The position numbers and the translations under genes are program-made. Of a stretch of 64,000 bases of DNA, positions 13,654-24,900 are shown one piece after another. The DNA is from Rotaria sordida (lineage: Eukaryota > Rotifera > Eurotatoria > Philodinida > Philodinidae), in contig CAJNOL010000869.1 in the NCBI GenBank assembly GCA_905250125.1, forward strand, positions 33,661 through 97,660, written 5' to 3'. Numbering within the stretch: position 1 is the stretch's first letter; every line of letters begins with the position of its first letter. Below the pieces are notes generated by a model that was given only the letters and a program-made list of their open reading frames with translations, searched no databases and was not told the origin of the DNA.

Positions 13654-14255
13654 GACTATAGTTCGAACAATCAAAAGTCCTACTTGAGAGTACGTCCATA
13701 TAAAGTTTTATTCTAATACTATAGGAAGGAGTTGTAATGTGCTATTACATAGGAACATACAACATGCCTAGGAGTATCTAATAACATGAACCAATCTAAT
13801 ATAGAACAAGCCCAGTAAAAGAACGAAACAGAAAAAAGAAAGGTAATACATGCACTGCCAGAGTACAATTCTTACTACATAAAACAGATGATACAATCCA
13901 CATAAAAGCAATTAATGAAAGCTAATTATATGTCTATAGAGCAGTATGGATCTCCTTGTATTAAGAGCTGCACTCATCTTCCATTTTCTCTTCTTTTTCA
14001 TATTCATCTTCCATTTCATAAAAATCGCTATATTTGAAGTTATATAGCGACGGTGCACCAATAGAAAGAGATAAAAGTCTAACATATATACTATGGATAG
14101 AGGACCACTAGAGGATTATAATGATAGGTAAATGACTAATCCATATCAGCCTATAGTATATACGGAACAAGAAAACACATCATCATAAAATCAAAATGAA
14201 TATTAAAAAAAAATCATATTTTAAGTAGGACTTTTGATTGTTTGGACTATAGTTG
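13654..14255. repeat. Inverted repeat pair, about 32-bp arms
   Basis: ACTATAGTTCGAACAATCAA followed by AAGTCCTACTT at 13654-13685 recurs inverted at 14223-14255 with two or three mismatches. About 540 bp lie between, without a recognised gene. It could be a small non-autonomous transposon, but no target duplication was confirmed. Confidence 0.45.
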
Positions 14256-14350
14256 ACTTTAGTGTTGGTCTTCAAGAAATCATTCATATTTTCATTCTAA
14301 CTAGAAGTAATAATATCAGGGACAATCTACATATATATGTTGGTATACCT

Positions 14351-14945
14351 TTAACCCTAGTAGTAGCAAGCCTTTTTAGCACTTTACTGATAGTATACAG
14401 TTTTGTAGCTTGATTATTTTATTTTTATATTAATGTTTTAGCCTAAATGTGCTATTTTCATATTCGATTTGATCAAAACATTATTAAAATGATGATCTTT
14501 CTTTATTTGAAACAATTAATACAAAAAATACATTTTACAGAATGCTCTTTACAAACAAATTCTGAACATTTATAACATTTATTTGAATTTTTTCTGTCTC
14601 TAGAAAAATAGTAATTGAACATTGTTTACGTTTGGGTTGAATAAAGTTTTCATTTGCTTTTTCTGCTTCTTCCTCTATGACAGGATAGCCAACGACCGCT
14701 AACGCATTTTGAACATCTTTATGGTAAGTTGTTGAAATTCTTGAGCAAAAATTCAGAAGAGATGGGAGTAAACTTATTTATAATACTTCAACGATATATA
14801 TATATATATATATATATATGCATTTTGCAGTGATCCTAGCATAGAATCAAAAACCGAAAGAAAAAAGATAACAAAATATGTGCACTGTATTTTCAAATTT
14901 ATAAATATGGGTCAAAAATGACCCACTTGGTACTACTAGGGTTAA
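14351..14945. mobile_element. Internally deleted piggyBac-type element
   Basis: The element body 14355-14941 is bordered on both sides by TTAA (14351-14354, 14942-14945), the target duplicated by piggyBac transposases. Terminal inverted repeats begin CCCTAGTAGTA on the left and, inverted, on the right. Subterminal GGGTCAAAAATGACCC is palindromic. On the minus strand near 14720-14515 a decayed frame keeps the C-terminal Cys-rich domain of piggyBac transposase (CYKCSEFVCKEHS pattern, then C..C). A (TA)n run lies at about 14796-14818. At 587 bp it is a deletion derivative without a working transposase. Confidence 0.82.
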
Positions 14946-17027
14946 TAATTATCAATCATGAAAGGAAAGATGTGTGGTTGCGTGATGTTATAAGATAAGC
15001 TTATGATACTTATAACGTTTAAGGTTCACATTTTAATTTTCTATCGAAATTACCAATTAATAAATTAATTTCATTAAATATTATTGATAACACTTTATGA
15101 TGAATTTTCATTTTCAAATAGTAAAATCAATAGTCTGAATCGAGATTAAAGATTCTAGATCGGGTCTAAATCTGTATCTCTTATCGTTCGAAGAAAGTAA
15201 TAAGCATTCTTTACGAAGATATCTACTCCTATTTATACACAAACAAAAATTCTAAAATCAGTCGATGTATCGATTATTAAATACTCTGAGCACCGTGACA
15301 TTGTTTATTTGAAGTTTGGAAAACGTTTTTGAACTTGAATCAGCTTCAAAAAGAGATTATACAACAGCGGAAGACTCCCAATTCAACACAATAGAGTAAA
15401 ATGTGTTTTTTAAACATTCATTTCGAACTTTTTGTAACTCTTGACCTGTAATTAGGATTAATTAGATAAAAAAAAACGACATCTAATTTCTTGATTAGCT
15501 CTAGAGAGAGTGTGTGTGTCTAAATATTAGCTGTACAATGTCATGGTATATAAATGGTTGTCTGCTTTTAGATATCTATATAGAACGAAAGACAACTGTA
15601 TCTGCTTTTCTTCTCTAATATTTGTATTTTTCGCTCTGTTCAATGGGCACAGTCACTTTTGATAGTCTCTTCTTAACTGTCATTTTCATTATAATTTCGT
15701 TTATCATGCCAATAGACCACGAATTCAGTATTGATGAAATTGAATGAATAGCAAACATGTTAAGCATTTCCAAAACATCATTATAATTATTTGTTTCATT
15801 CATTAAATTATTTGTCATCAGTAGAATCAAGATTACGTTTATTTTTAACAAAAAAAAACAAAGACAAATCTGTGTGTCGCAAAAATCTCATGAACGAAAA
15901 CTCAGAAAATACTCATTCAAAAACAAGATGAAACTATCAAGATCGAATCGATATCATTTATTTTCGATCTTCCACAGGATGTCTTGTTTTCTTAAAAATC
16001 CGTACTCTACAAAAATACAAATTTGTAAGAGCGTTGTTTTCCGTCGTCTTTTGATATAATTAAAATAGAGACAGCATAAAAAGTAAGTGTTAATGTACTC
16101 GAGAAGCGGATTTTGTTCATTACAGCTGTATCGCAAGCAAATAATAGATAAGTAAACGAAAAATCAACAGCGTCTTTTAAAAATAAGTTAATATGCATAG
16201 GTATTGGTCATGTCTACTTTAAAATTCCTTTGGTACTTTCGACCCGCGGAATGACCTAAACGAAAACAATTCAAATTTTCCATGGAAGCGACAGGAATGA
16301 TATTCGATGCTATGAACTGTAAATATTGTGTGTGGAAAAGCATTGTGTGATTAGTCGTAGAAATAATTATTTGTTCTTATGAGATATCGATTTTTTTTCG
16401 ATAATCAACAGTTGAAGTTTTATACCACATTTTAATAGTTTCTCTTGAAGAACTTATAATAATGATAAAAACTTTTTGAAATTTCTTATTGTTTCCATAT
16501 CAATAGAAAATTCATAGTACTATTGAAAATTAGTTTAGACTATTATAAGTTGACATTCTTTGTAGGAAACTATATTTGCCAAATATTCATATATAGTATC
16601 GGATAGTTTTTGTGAAGTGTTTGTTTCTAAGTAGAATCATATGAAAAATGAAGTCTTTTCATCTGATAGAATTTCCTATAGAAATGCTTTAAAATGAAAA
16701 ACAAAACGAGTGGTGTAATACTGTTTTCAGAAATAGTATTTAACAAGACACAATCACATTCATCCTTGATTTTATCTTTCAAAGAAAAAATAAATTAACA
16801 AGAAATGTAACTGAAGAGCGGAAGTCAAAAAAAAATGATAACAAATAAAAAAAACTGAAGATTCGAAATAGTCGCATATCGCGACAGAGAGAAAGAATGA
16901 TTAAATAATTCGCATAAACGACTCACACAGAACCAAAAGGCACACAACTTCTGATTTAAATTGAGATCCCTTTTTTAGATCGATAAAATGTCTTTACAAT
17001 AAAGAAGAAGAAAATGAAAAAAAAAGT
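14946..17027. other. Intergenic region, nothing firmly recognised
   Basis: AT-rich, 2.1 kb between the piggyBac derivative and the 3' end of the chitinase gene. Open frames here begin with non-ATG codons or have no recognisable domain. Confidence 0.5.
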
Positions 17028-18054
17028 CTAACAGACAGGATTTATGGAAGGTTCTCCAATATCTAAGCATTGACGAGCACGTTTGTAGGTCGCAACTCGA
17101 GTCAATTGATTATTGTAACCTGGTCCATTATTACACTCAAGTGCACCATTGATGATGCGTGTCGTAGCAGCAAAGTCACCTCTTTGAGCTGGTGCAGCCA
17201 TACCATTTGCATTGTAGAACCAGAGAGCTGTATTTACCGCTGTCTTAGGATCATTTTCTACTATATCTGGATTTGCGAGAAGATCAATACCAAGACTTTG
17301 ACCTGCATTGTAATAGTTACATGGCCATGAAAGCTGAAACCAACCTCGACCGTAGTATAATTTTTCCGGTGCAGCTGAGATACTACACCAAGTACCACTA
17401 TATTGTGGACCACAACCTAGTATTTGAAAGAAAAAGAAAATTTTTCAGTTTCAAATAATTCAATATTCATAGATAATCGATTTTCACTCTTTCGACTAAA
17501 TGAGATTCAAGAAATTCTATATATTTCTTTGAGAAAATAGTTTTAAATTTATATGCTCTGATTAAAATGATCTCAATAAATACCAATGTCAATTTTATCA
17601 GTTACAAGTAGAAATATTGAAATTTTACAAAAATAATAAATTTTATTCTATTTCATACTCTTCATTTTCTATAGTACAACTAACTTTCAATGAATCATTG
17701 TTCCTATTAGAAGGGAAACTAGTCTCATTATACAGCACACTTTCGATGTCTTTACATATTGAATGATTTAGAAAAACATACCTGGAGCACAATATTCTCT
17801 CATTGTCTTGAGTCCATCTGTCTCGTGAAATACATGTGCAAGAAAGACAGCAGCTTCATCTTTGTTTGCTGGTGTCCAGCCTGTTGCCTTGAGTCCATTA
17901 AATCGGTTAGCGCGTAATGTCGCATCGATAGTGTTGAATATACAATCAAATATACTACTGGTAATAACACCAACTGAATCACCTCCACTACTTCCACCTC
18001 CACCAGTTCCACCTCCACCAGTTCCCGTGCATGGACCTGCTTTACAACCATCAC
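17028..18054 (-). CDS. GH19 chitinase, 5' part lost in an assembly gap
   Basis: Predicted secreted chitinase of glycoside hydrolase family 19, which hydrolyses beta-1,4 N-acetylglucosamine chains. Visible exons 18054-17782 and 17416-17028 (stop TAG at 17028) join in phase across an intron of 365 bp. The 5' exon begins in the gap with a Cys-containing piece (DGCKAGPCTG) and a Gly/Ser linker, suggesting a lost N-terminal chitin-binding module. The catalytic domain shows FLAHVFHETDGLKTMREYC with the family His-Glu-Thr, then YYGRGWFQLSWPCNYYNAGQ, the GH19 signature, and NTALWFYN. The acid of MREYC is a candidate second catalytic Glu. GH19 is typical of plants and bacteria and rare in animals, so horizontal origin is likely; an intron argues it is a real eukaryotic locus. 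Confidence 0.85.
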
Positions 18055-18064
18055 NNNNNNNNNN
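18055..18064. other. Assembly gap (10 N)
   Basis: Ten N interrupt the chitinase gene. On the far side (18065-18240, read on minus) a short ATG-led stretch starting MKNTCSS could belong to the gene, but the link cannot be proved. Confidence 0.99.
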
Positions 18065-19599
18065 GAGAAGAACAAGTGTTTTTCATGATATTGTCAAAAA
18101 ATCATTGATGGAAAAATCTTATCTCTTCACAAGCATGTCGAGTTTGACAGTGTGGTCTTATTCGATACCCAATTCCCTTGTACATTTGATTTACATAATC
18201 TGAATGACTGGATTTATTTCGGCACTCAAAAATAAAAAAAACTTTCTCCTATGAAACTAATATCACGTGGTGATGGAGCATTGTTAAAGGCACGTTATCT
18301 TTCTTCTAAAATGTGTTCAGTTTGTCATTGAGATCTGAGCTGACATAGAATTCAATTCTGCATCTTCTACATCTATTGCAAATATCAGACACACTCAGTT
18401 GTTAATAAATAGGAAATAAGATTTTCTCAATTTTGTCAACATATACTGATGGCACATCTAGAAGACTTGATTTACTTCTTTAACGTATGAATTTTGTACA
18501 CAGAGACAACATCAATCGATTACGATTTTGTTTGCTCGATACAGTCGTGCGGGTTTTGATTCCGAATGTCGTCCTAATATTTTGAATGCGGTAGCTAAGT
18601 TTTTTTCTGTAGTAGTGATGAATTCATAGAATAAAATAATGGTTGAATGTATGACAGAATGAAAAGAACAAACATATCGTGAATCAATGAAAAATAAGTT
18701 TTTTTTTCGCTATGACGAATAAGTGCAGCCATAATCTTTTTTTAAATCCTCTATAGGGATTTATATCTCCTTGATTTTCTCATTGGTTTATTCTGTCACT
18801 GATAGAATTTAGTTGCTCATCATGTTAATTAGTCATGTTTTGCTAGCTTCTCATCAATTCTAGTGCATTGTGATGCCACTATATATATTTCGTTACATTC
18901 ATAGACCACTAAAATATGGTATCTTTTTCGGCCTGATTTCTCAATGATTCCTCCACTAACATCCAACAATATCATTCATTTGAATATACTCGCAAGTGTG
19001 ACATGCATGTGTAGATCCTGGATGCGGATATGCAATCTACACATCCACAATCAGCATGCTAATACGAAGAATTGTATCGTCGGTTATTTCAAAAAAACAG
19101 AGATCAACTAATAAAAGGTACAGTCAACAAGACAAATGATATCGAGATATGTTCCGAATATCGCTCGTTTGAATGATGAAAGACTCATATCTAAGTAACT
19201 TCTGCATATGGTAAATAAGAGTCTCTGATTCATCTCAGGTGACTTTTTCCCTTGAGATCACTATTCCCACTTAAACAGATACAATTCGTCATATTGTCTT
19301 CTCGGTTTCTTTACGCTATGCATCAATGATTATTTCACCTATTAGTTACGTCACTAGTGTATAGTAGTACAAGAGAATATTATTCTTTTTCAATTTTGTA
19401 TTACAATTGATTCATAATATTTTGATAAATCATAATGAAACGCCTACGATTGACATAAGGAATTTACCAAAACAGATGTGATAGTTCTGCTTAGATACTA
19501 TTGTACTTCATCTTGTATATAAGGACAATGTAGCATCTTTTTTCTCTATACACAAACAAACTACTAATATAAAGATATATTGGAAAATATTGAACAACT
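18065..19599. other. Intergenic / promoter region of M35 gene
   Basis: AT-rich spacer between the gap-broken chitinase (-) and the M35 peptidase (+), which are divergently arranged. A small inverted pair GTGTAGAT...ATCTACAC lies near 19010-19042. No gene recognised. Confidence 0.45.
19515..19523 (+). promoter_or_regulatory. TATA box of the M35 peptidase gene
   Basis: GTATATAAG about 80 bp upstream of the ATG at 19600, followed by a TC-rich initiator-like stretch (CTTTTTTCTCTATACAC). Motif and spacing fit an RNA polymerase II core promoter. Confidence 0.5.
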
Positions 19600-20682
19600 A
19601 TGAACCAGCGACATATCATTTTATACATTTCAATTGCAATGATGGCAGTTAACATCTACGCAGATGATTTGCGAGTTGCAATAGTTTCAGCACGATCGAA
19701 ATTTAGTAAAACACAGGATGTAACAGTGAATGTACAATGCAGCAACACTGGTAATAAAACAATACAAATTCATAAATGGTGTTTACCAGACAATGAATTA
19801 TATGATCCACTATTCAAAATAACCTGCAATGATGCTCCTGTTCATTATACCGGTCCATTGATCAAAAGACGAGCACCAACTCCTGATGATGTGATTTCTC
19901 TAGCACCTGGCAAAACTATAATTACTCCTGTTCGACTATCATCAGCATATGATATGACCAAGTCTTGCAATTATTCAATTAAATACTCTATGTCAACTGA
20001 GCGTGTTGTCTTCAAACATCTTCGGACATTGAAGACTATCGCTACCAAATCCATTAGTAACCTTCAATCCGATATAGAATCGAATAATATTCAATTGAAT
20101 ATCGAAGGTCGTTCCAATCTCCATCATGAACCAAATAACATCATAAATGTGCGTAAAAGAGCAGTCACTCTTAATTATGTTTCTTGTTCGGAAAGTCAGA
20201 GCTCTGAGGTTATGTCTGCAGTTTCTTCAGCTTGTAGCTATGCCAGCGATTCTTTCAATTATTTGGATATGACGACACCCTCTGGAACAAATCGCTATGA
20301 GACTTGGTTTGGTACATATATGTCAGAGAATTGGTATACAGTGAAGAAACACTACCAAAATATCAAAGATGTCCTTGATTGGGAGGTTATCACTCTCAAT
20401 TGTGGATGCACCATGTCTGGAACTTATGCCTATGTTTACGCGGACCAGCCATATACAATCTATTTATGTCCTGAGTTCTGGTCGGCTTCAATGACAGGTA
20501 CTGACTCAAAGGCTGGTACACTTGTTCATGAAATCTCACATTTCACAGTCGTTGCTGGTACTGATGATTATGCATATGGTCAGACGACAGCCAAAGATTT
20601 GGCTATGAGCGATCCAATGAAAGCAATCATGAATGCCGATAGTCATGAATACTTTGCCGAGAACAATCCTGCGCTCTTATGA
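19600..20682 (+). CDS. Secreted M35 metalloendopeptidase (peptidyl-Lys type)
   Basis: Single-exon, 360 aa. Residues 1-21 form a signal peptide (IILYISIAMMAVNIYA), so the product is secreted. Residues 22-190 resemble the beta-rich N-terminal pro-domain of the family and end near a basic site (VRKRA). The C-terminal catalytic domain carries HEISH (His310, Glu311, His314) and GTDDYAYG, placing the third zinc ligand at Asp323, 13 residues after the first His. This is the aspzincin pattern of M35 peptidases such as peptidyl-Lys metalloendopeptidase of fungi and bacteria. Several Cys pairs (CGC, CPEF) fit disulfides. The end YFAENNPALL is where the family normally ends, so TGA here is a real stop. 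An AATAAA lies at 20819-20824. Lack of introns and family distribution suggest horizontal transfer. Confidence 0.9.
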   Translation: MNQRHIILYISIAMMAVNIYADDLRVAIVSARSKFSKTQDVTVNVQCSNTGNKTIQIHKWCLPDNELYDPLFKITCNDAPVHYTGPLIKRRAPTPDDVISLAPGKTIITPVRLSSAYDMTKSCNYSIKYSMSTERVVFKHLRTLKTIATKSISNLQSDIESNNIQLNIEGRSNLHHEPNNIINVRKRAVTLNYVSCSESQSSEVMSAVSSACSYASDSFNYLDMTTPSGTNRYETWFGTYMSENWYTVKKHYQNIKDVLDWEVITLNCGCTMSGTYAYVYADQPYTIYLCPEFWSASMTGTDSKAGTLVHEISHFTVVAGTDDYAYGQTTAKDLAMSDPMKAIMNADSHEYFAENNPALL

Positions 20683-20818
20683 TGGGCTAAAATGAACTCG
20701 CACTTCACTAAGAACTATATTTACACGGACAATGCTTATGACTTGATATCCTATTTATTTCTCTTTGTATAAAGAATATTTCATTTTAATTTTCTTTTTG
20801 TATGGAAGACAATTTCAG

Positions 20819-20824
20819 AATAAA
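20819..20824 (+). terminator. Polyadenylation signal of the M35 gene
   Basis: AATAAA about 140 bp after the stop codon, just before the piggyBac derivative. Confidence 0.5.
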
Positions 20825-20929
20825 TATGATAAGTTTTACAGCAGGTTTTAACTTTTTGAATCATCAAATACAATTTTCGCTTTTGATTATTTTCATGAAA
20901 TTTTCGTTATTGTTTTATGCACAATTTCC

Positions 20930-21555
20930 TTAACACATTCGGCACGATTCGATTTTGTTAGAGAGTAGCTCTACAGATTCATTTTCGTGTGCATTCGTCT
21001 TTCGACAAATACACTCCTGGGCCTTTTCATTATATGCTGGCCTGTCGTTTTCTCTTTTATGTTTATAACATCGCATGGAGTGAAATGACCATCCTGTAGT
21101 TTCGCAAAAGTCTTGTGAGATCTCTACTGTATGGCATACTATTCGAGAAGCTGAAATCTGATCCGAGACAAAAATCAGCAACTCATTCGAAGCGCAAACT
21201 CGCTTATTGCAAGCTCGAAAAAAAGGAAGGATCTACGTGCAATGTCGGCAGACGTTGTACTGACTGCTGTGCGAAGGGAAGGGCACAACAGTCAAGAGAA
21301 GCGAGCTATGAGGCAGCAAAAAAAGTAAAAACTTTCCCTTTTGACAGTAATAAAATATTTTGGCTTGATTTTTTTAACAAGAAGCATCATGCTATGGAAT
21401 AAAGGACTCAAAAAAAGTACTGAAGTCAGAACAGATGACATACTATGTTTAACCTCCTGCCTGAGAAAAAAGGGAAAAACAGTGCTTCTCTATACAGTTT
21501 CTCGTTAAAATATAGTGTGGCCCACCAGTGGGCCATATCGTGCCGAATGTGTTAA
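20930..21555. mobile_element. Internally deleted piggyBac-type element 2
   Basis: Bordered by TTAA at 20930-20933 and 21552-21555. Terminal inverted repeats are CACATTCGGCACGAT on the left and its reverse complement on the right. GGCCCACCAGTGGGCC palindrome lies next to the right end. Inside on the plus strand, 21190-21395 encodes remains of a Cys-rich transposase C-terminus (RRCTDCCAKGRAQQSREASY, then LDFFNKKHHAME), with a few Cys positions lost. TIRs differ from the element at 14351, so this is another piggyBac lineage. About 618 bp, non-autonomous. Confidence 0.82.
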
Positions 21556-21880
21556 AGAATAGGAGCAACCAAAAACTTTGAAACTTTCAGGACTAACTAG
21601 TCTCGTTGAGACCTTTCGTAGCGCAAAGTTTCAAGTCGAAATTCGTAAGTTGATTTTTCAGGTGAATCTGAGGGAGAACACGATGCTTTGCTACAAAATA
21701 CCAAATATCTCGACAAGGGCACAATGGCGCATCTTTACGTATCCATCGAAGATAGATGATGATATGCTCTACCAAATAATAAACTAAAACTTGAATTAAA
21801 GTTCCGGAAAAATCTGGGAAACGAATTGCATTATTGACGAGTAGCTATTTTTCACTATACTGGGCCTACGTTTTTCATCT

Positions 21881-21930
21881 TGAGGGTGTGGGTTGTTCAG
21901 TTGAATTGCACACATATCCACACCCTCACA
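21881..21930. repeat. TG/CA hairpin 1
   Basis: GAGGGTGTGGGT, a loop, then CCACACCCTC: the two arms are reverse complements made of TGTGGG-like sequence. It lies at the left flank of the large foldback repeat. Confidence 0.75.
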
Positions 21931-21959
21931 TTCACAGCAGTTGCAGAATGCCTACCAAG

Positions 21960-24900
21960 CAGCATTCAGAATTCCGTCGACTTATATATTTTTTTAAAAC
22001 GATTTGATTGTGCTATTATTTTCTGGTCTGTTTATATTCGCCCTAAAATTCTGTAGAGTTCTGTGTCATCAAAGACAGCGTATTTCATACCGGTCTGTTT
22101 AAATTCTGCTGAGAATTCTGTAGAATTCTGTATCATCAATGACAACATATTCCATACGGCTCTGTTTAAATTCTGCTGAGAATTCTATGTTATCAAAGGC
22201 AACGTATTCCATACCAGTCTGTCTAAATTCTGCTGGCAATTCTGTAGAATTTCTGTGTTATCAAAGACAACGTATTCCATTCTAATCTATTTAAATTCTG
22301 CTAAGAATTCTGTGGAATTCTGTGTTTGAATTCTGCTTAGAATTCTGTAGAATTCTGCATTATCAAAGATGATGTATTCCGTTCTGATCTGTTTTTCTTG
22401 TCTTTTGGACATATATCACTCTAGTACCCACACACACACCCTGCGGACTGATGTATTTTTTAAAAAGCAGTTGATTATCACACGCTAGAATTCTGTTTTT
22501 TTTATTTTTATTTTTCAATAGAATTCTAAGTTTCACAAAATAAAATTTCCGTAAAATAGCGATTAAAAGATAGTCCTATTCTTTTCTGGTATATTTATAT
22601 TCTGCCTAGAATTCTGTAGAATTCGATATTATCAAACACAGCGTATTTTATCCTGATCTCTTTAAATTCTGCTTAGAATTTTGTACAATTCTGTGTTATC
22701 AAAGAGAACGTATTTCATTCTAGTCTGTTGAAATTCTGCTTATAATTCTGTAGAATTCTATGTTATCAAAGACAGCGTATTTCATTCTTGTCTGTTTAAA
22801 TTCTGTCTAGACTTCTGTAGAATTCTATGGTATCAAAGATAACGCCTATATGTGCTAGTATTCATTACATTCTAGAATTCTGTTCAGGTATATTTAAATT
22901 TTGCTTACAACTCTATAGAATTCTATGTTATCTATATATATATATAGTATTGTAGTATAGCTATTAATAGTTTATACTCTGTTAGTCGTAACAGAATTCT
23001 GTTTTATATTCTGCTGGCCTTTTTATATTCTTCATAAGTATTATGCTTTTCTCCTAGATACATATAGCATTGTTGTATATCTATTAACAGTTTATATTCT
23101 GTTAGTCGTAACAGAATTTTGTTTTATATTCTGCTGACCCTTTCAAATTCTTCATTAGAATTTTATTTTTCTCCTGGATATATACCCCCGAAAAGCAAAA
23201 GTTAGCCACCTTATTTTGAATATATCGTTAGTATAATAGCATATTTTTAAAATAATAATACCGTATTCGGAAAGCGCGTAAAATTCTCTATTACTCCTGT
23301 ATATTTGTGTTTTGGTTTTCACTTTTGAATGATCAACATAAATTGAATATAATGAAGACACACTGATATCCAGATTCCCACAGACATGATTTTGTCATTG
23401 TAATCAAATTAAGTTTTTTAGATTTTGCATCACCGTAGAATGTTTGTTTTGAAAGAGTAATTATATATTCTGATAGCACTTGAAATTCTCTATCTTTCTA
23501 TATATTTGTTTACTCTATTACATTTATCTATTATAAAAATAATATAAGAACAATGAAGTCATCGCAATTGACAATTTCGAAAAATCTTGTGTATGATATA
23601 TTTTTTTGAACTATAAGTACAAAGAAAATTATTTTTTTATGAAAGCGATTATGCATTTTGATAGAGCTTCAAATTCTCTATCACCCTATATATTTTTGTT
23701 TTATCCTATATTTGTGTGTTAACAGCGGCGTAACCAGGATTTTTAGACCAATGGACAAACTTCTCTTGTGTCGAAAAAAACCAATGGGCGAAATGGGCAA
23801 GGTTTTTATTGATAGCCCAAAAATTTTTTCACCCAACAAAGTACTAATAACGTAAAAAAAAACAAATGCATAAGTTAGTGTCGAGGATTCTTCAAATATG
23901 TATCTGTACTACACACATAGACGTATTCTCTACGAACTTCGTCATTTCACATATTGGTTTTTTTTCCTTTATATTTCTACATATACGCCATTGGATTTCT
24001 TCTTTCTCTTCTATATGTCACTCTAGATGTATATATGTGTAGACATATATATGTTCGTGTGTGTTCTCTTAATTCTCTTCTTTTTGATCTATCCTTCTCT
24101 ACGTTTACGTGGATAGTGTTTTCCCAATAAAATCAAACTCACGTTCACCCAAACTTTCAGTTAAAATCAGGCTTGCTAGATCTTCGGAAAAGCCAAGAAA
24201 ATTTCTGAAATTTGAACATTTTCCTGATTTTTTTCTGATCTTTTGATTTTTCTGATTTGTTGTCGAATTTCAGACGTTTTTAGATGGCGGCTGTACTAGT
24301 GGAATTAATTACGAGTGTAACCCATTAATATTATAGATTCGTATTCCGCTACCTTCTTTCCTTTCTTAATCTCTTGTAGTTTCTGGGTTCTGCAGCCACT
24401 GCTAAGTGCTTTAATATATCAGTAAATTGTTGCGTTGCTGAACTGAATAGTGAATGCCAATTTTTTTTTGAACGATTTTGTAAACATAGTTTAGCTCAAA
24501 AACATTTATTGAAAGAATTTTGAACGAAGAAAAACTTGAAAAATAATATAGAAGTTATGTTCTATAACTTTGATTATTTTTCGTAAGATTTTTTGATCTG
24601 CATTATTTATATAGATGATTATTTTGTGCATATTTTTCGTAAACAGAGTTTTGGTTTTTGTAAAAGAATCCGACACTAGGTGTCTTTTCCTGACTTTTTT
24701 TTTTTGTATTAACTAACAACTGAAGACCATGCTGCAGCAAATTACGGAGATTCATCATAGTCGCATCAAATGAATGCTCTCACATACGGAACAACTAGTT
24801 TAAAACATGAGCTGCCAATAGTGTACACAGACAGAATTGTTTAAATTTTAAAATATTTACAATGTGTCATGTAAGCACAGTACGAAATTTCATCAACCTT

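Noticed and set aside
15615-15851. 78-codon minus ORF that looks like a signal peptide
   Set aside because: Its first codon is not ATG and composition is typical of AT-rich noncoding DNA.
17028-20682. Bacterial or fungal contamination as the source of the GH19 and M35 genes
   Set aside because: Base composition matches neighbours, GH19 has a canonical spliceosomal intron, and both lie in one contig with animal genes and rotifer-type repeats.
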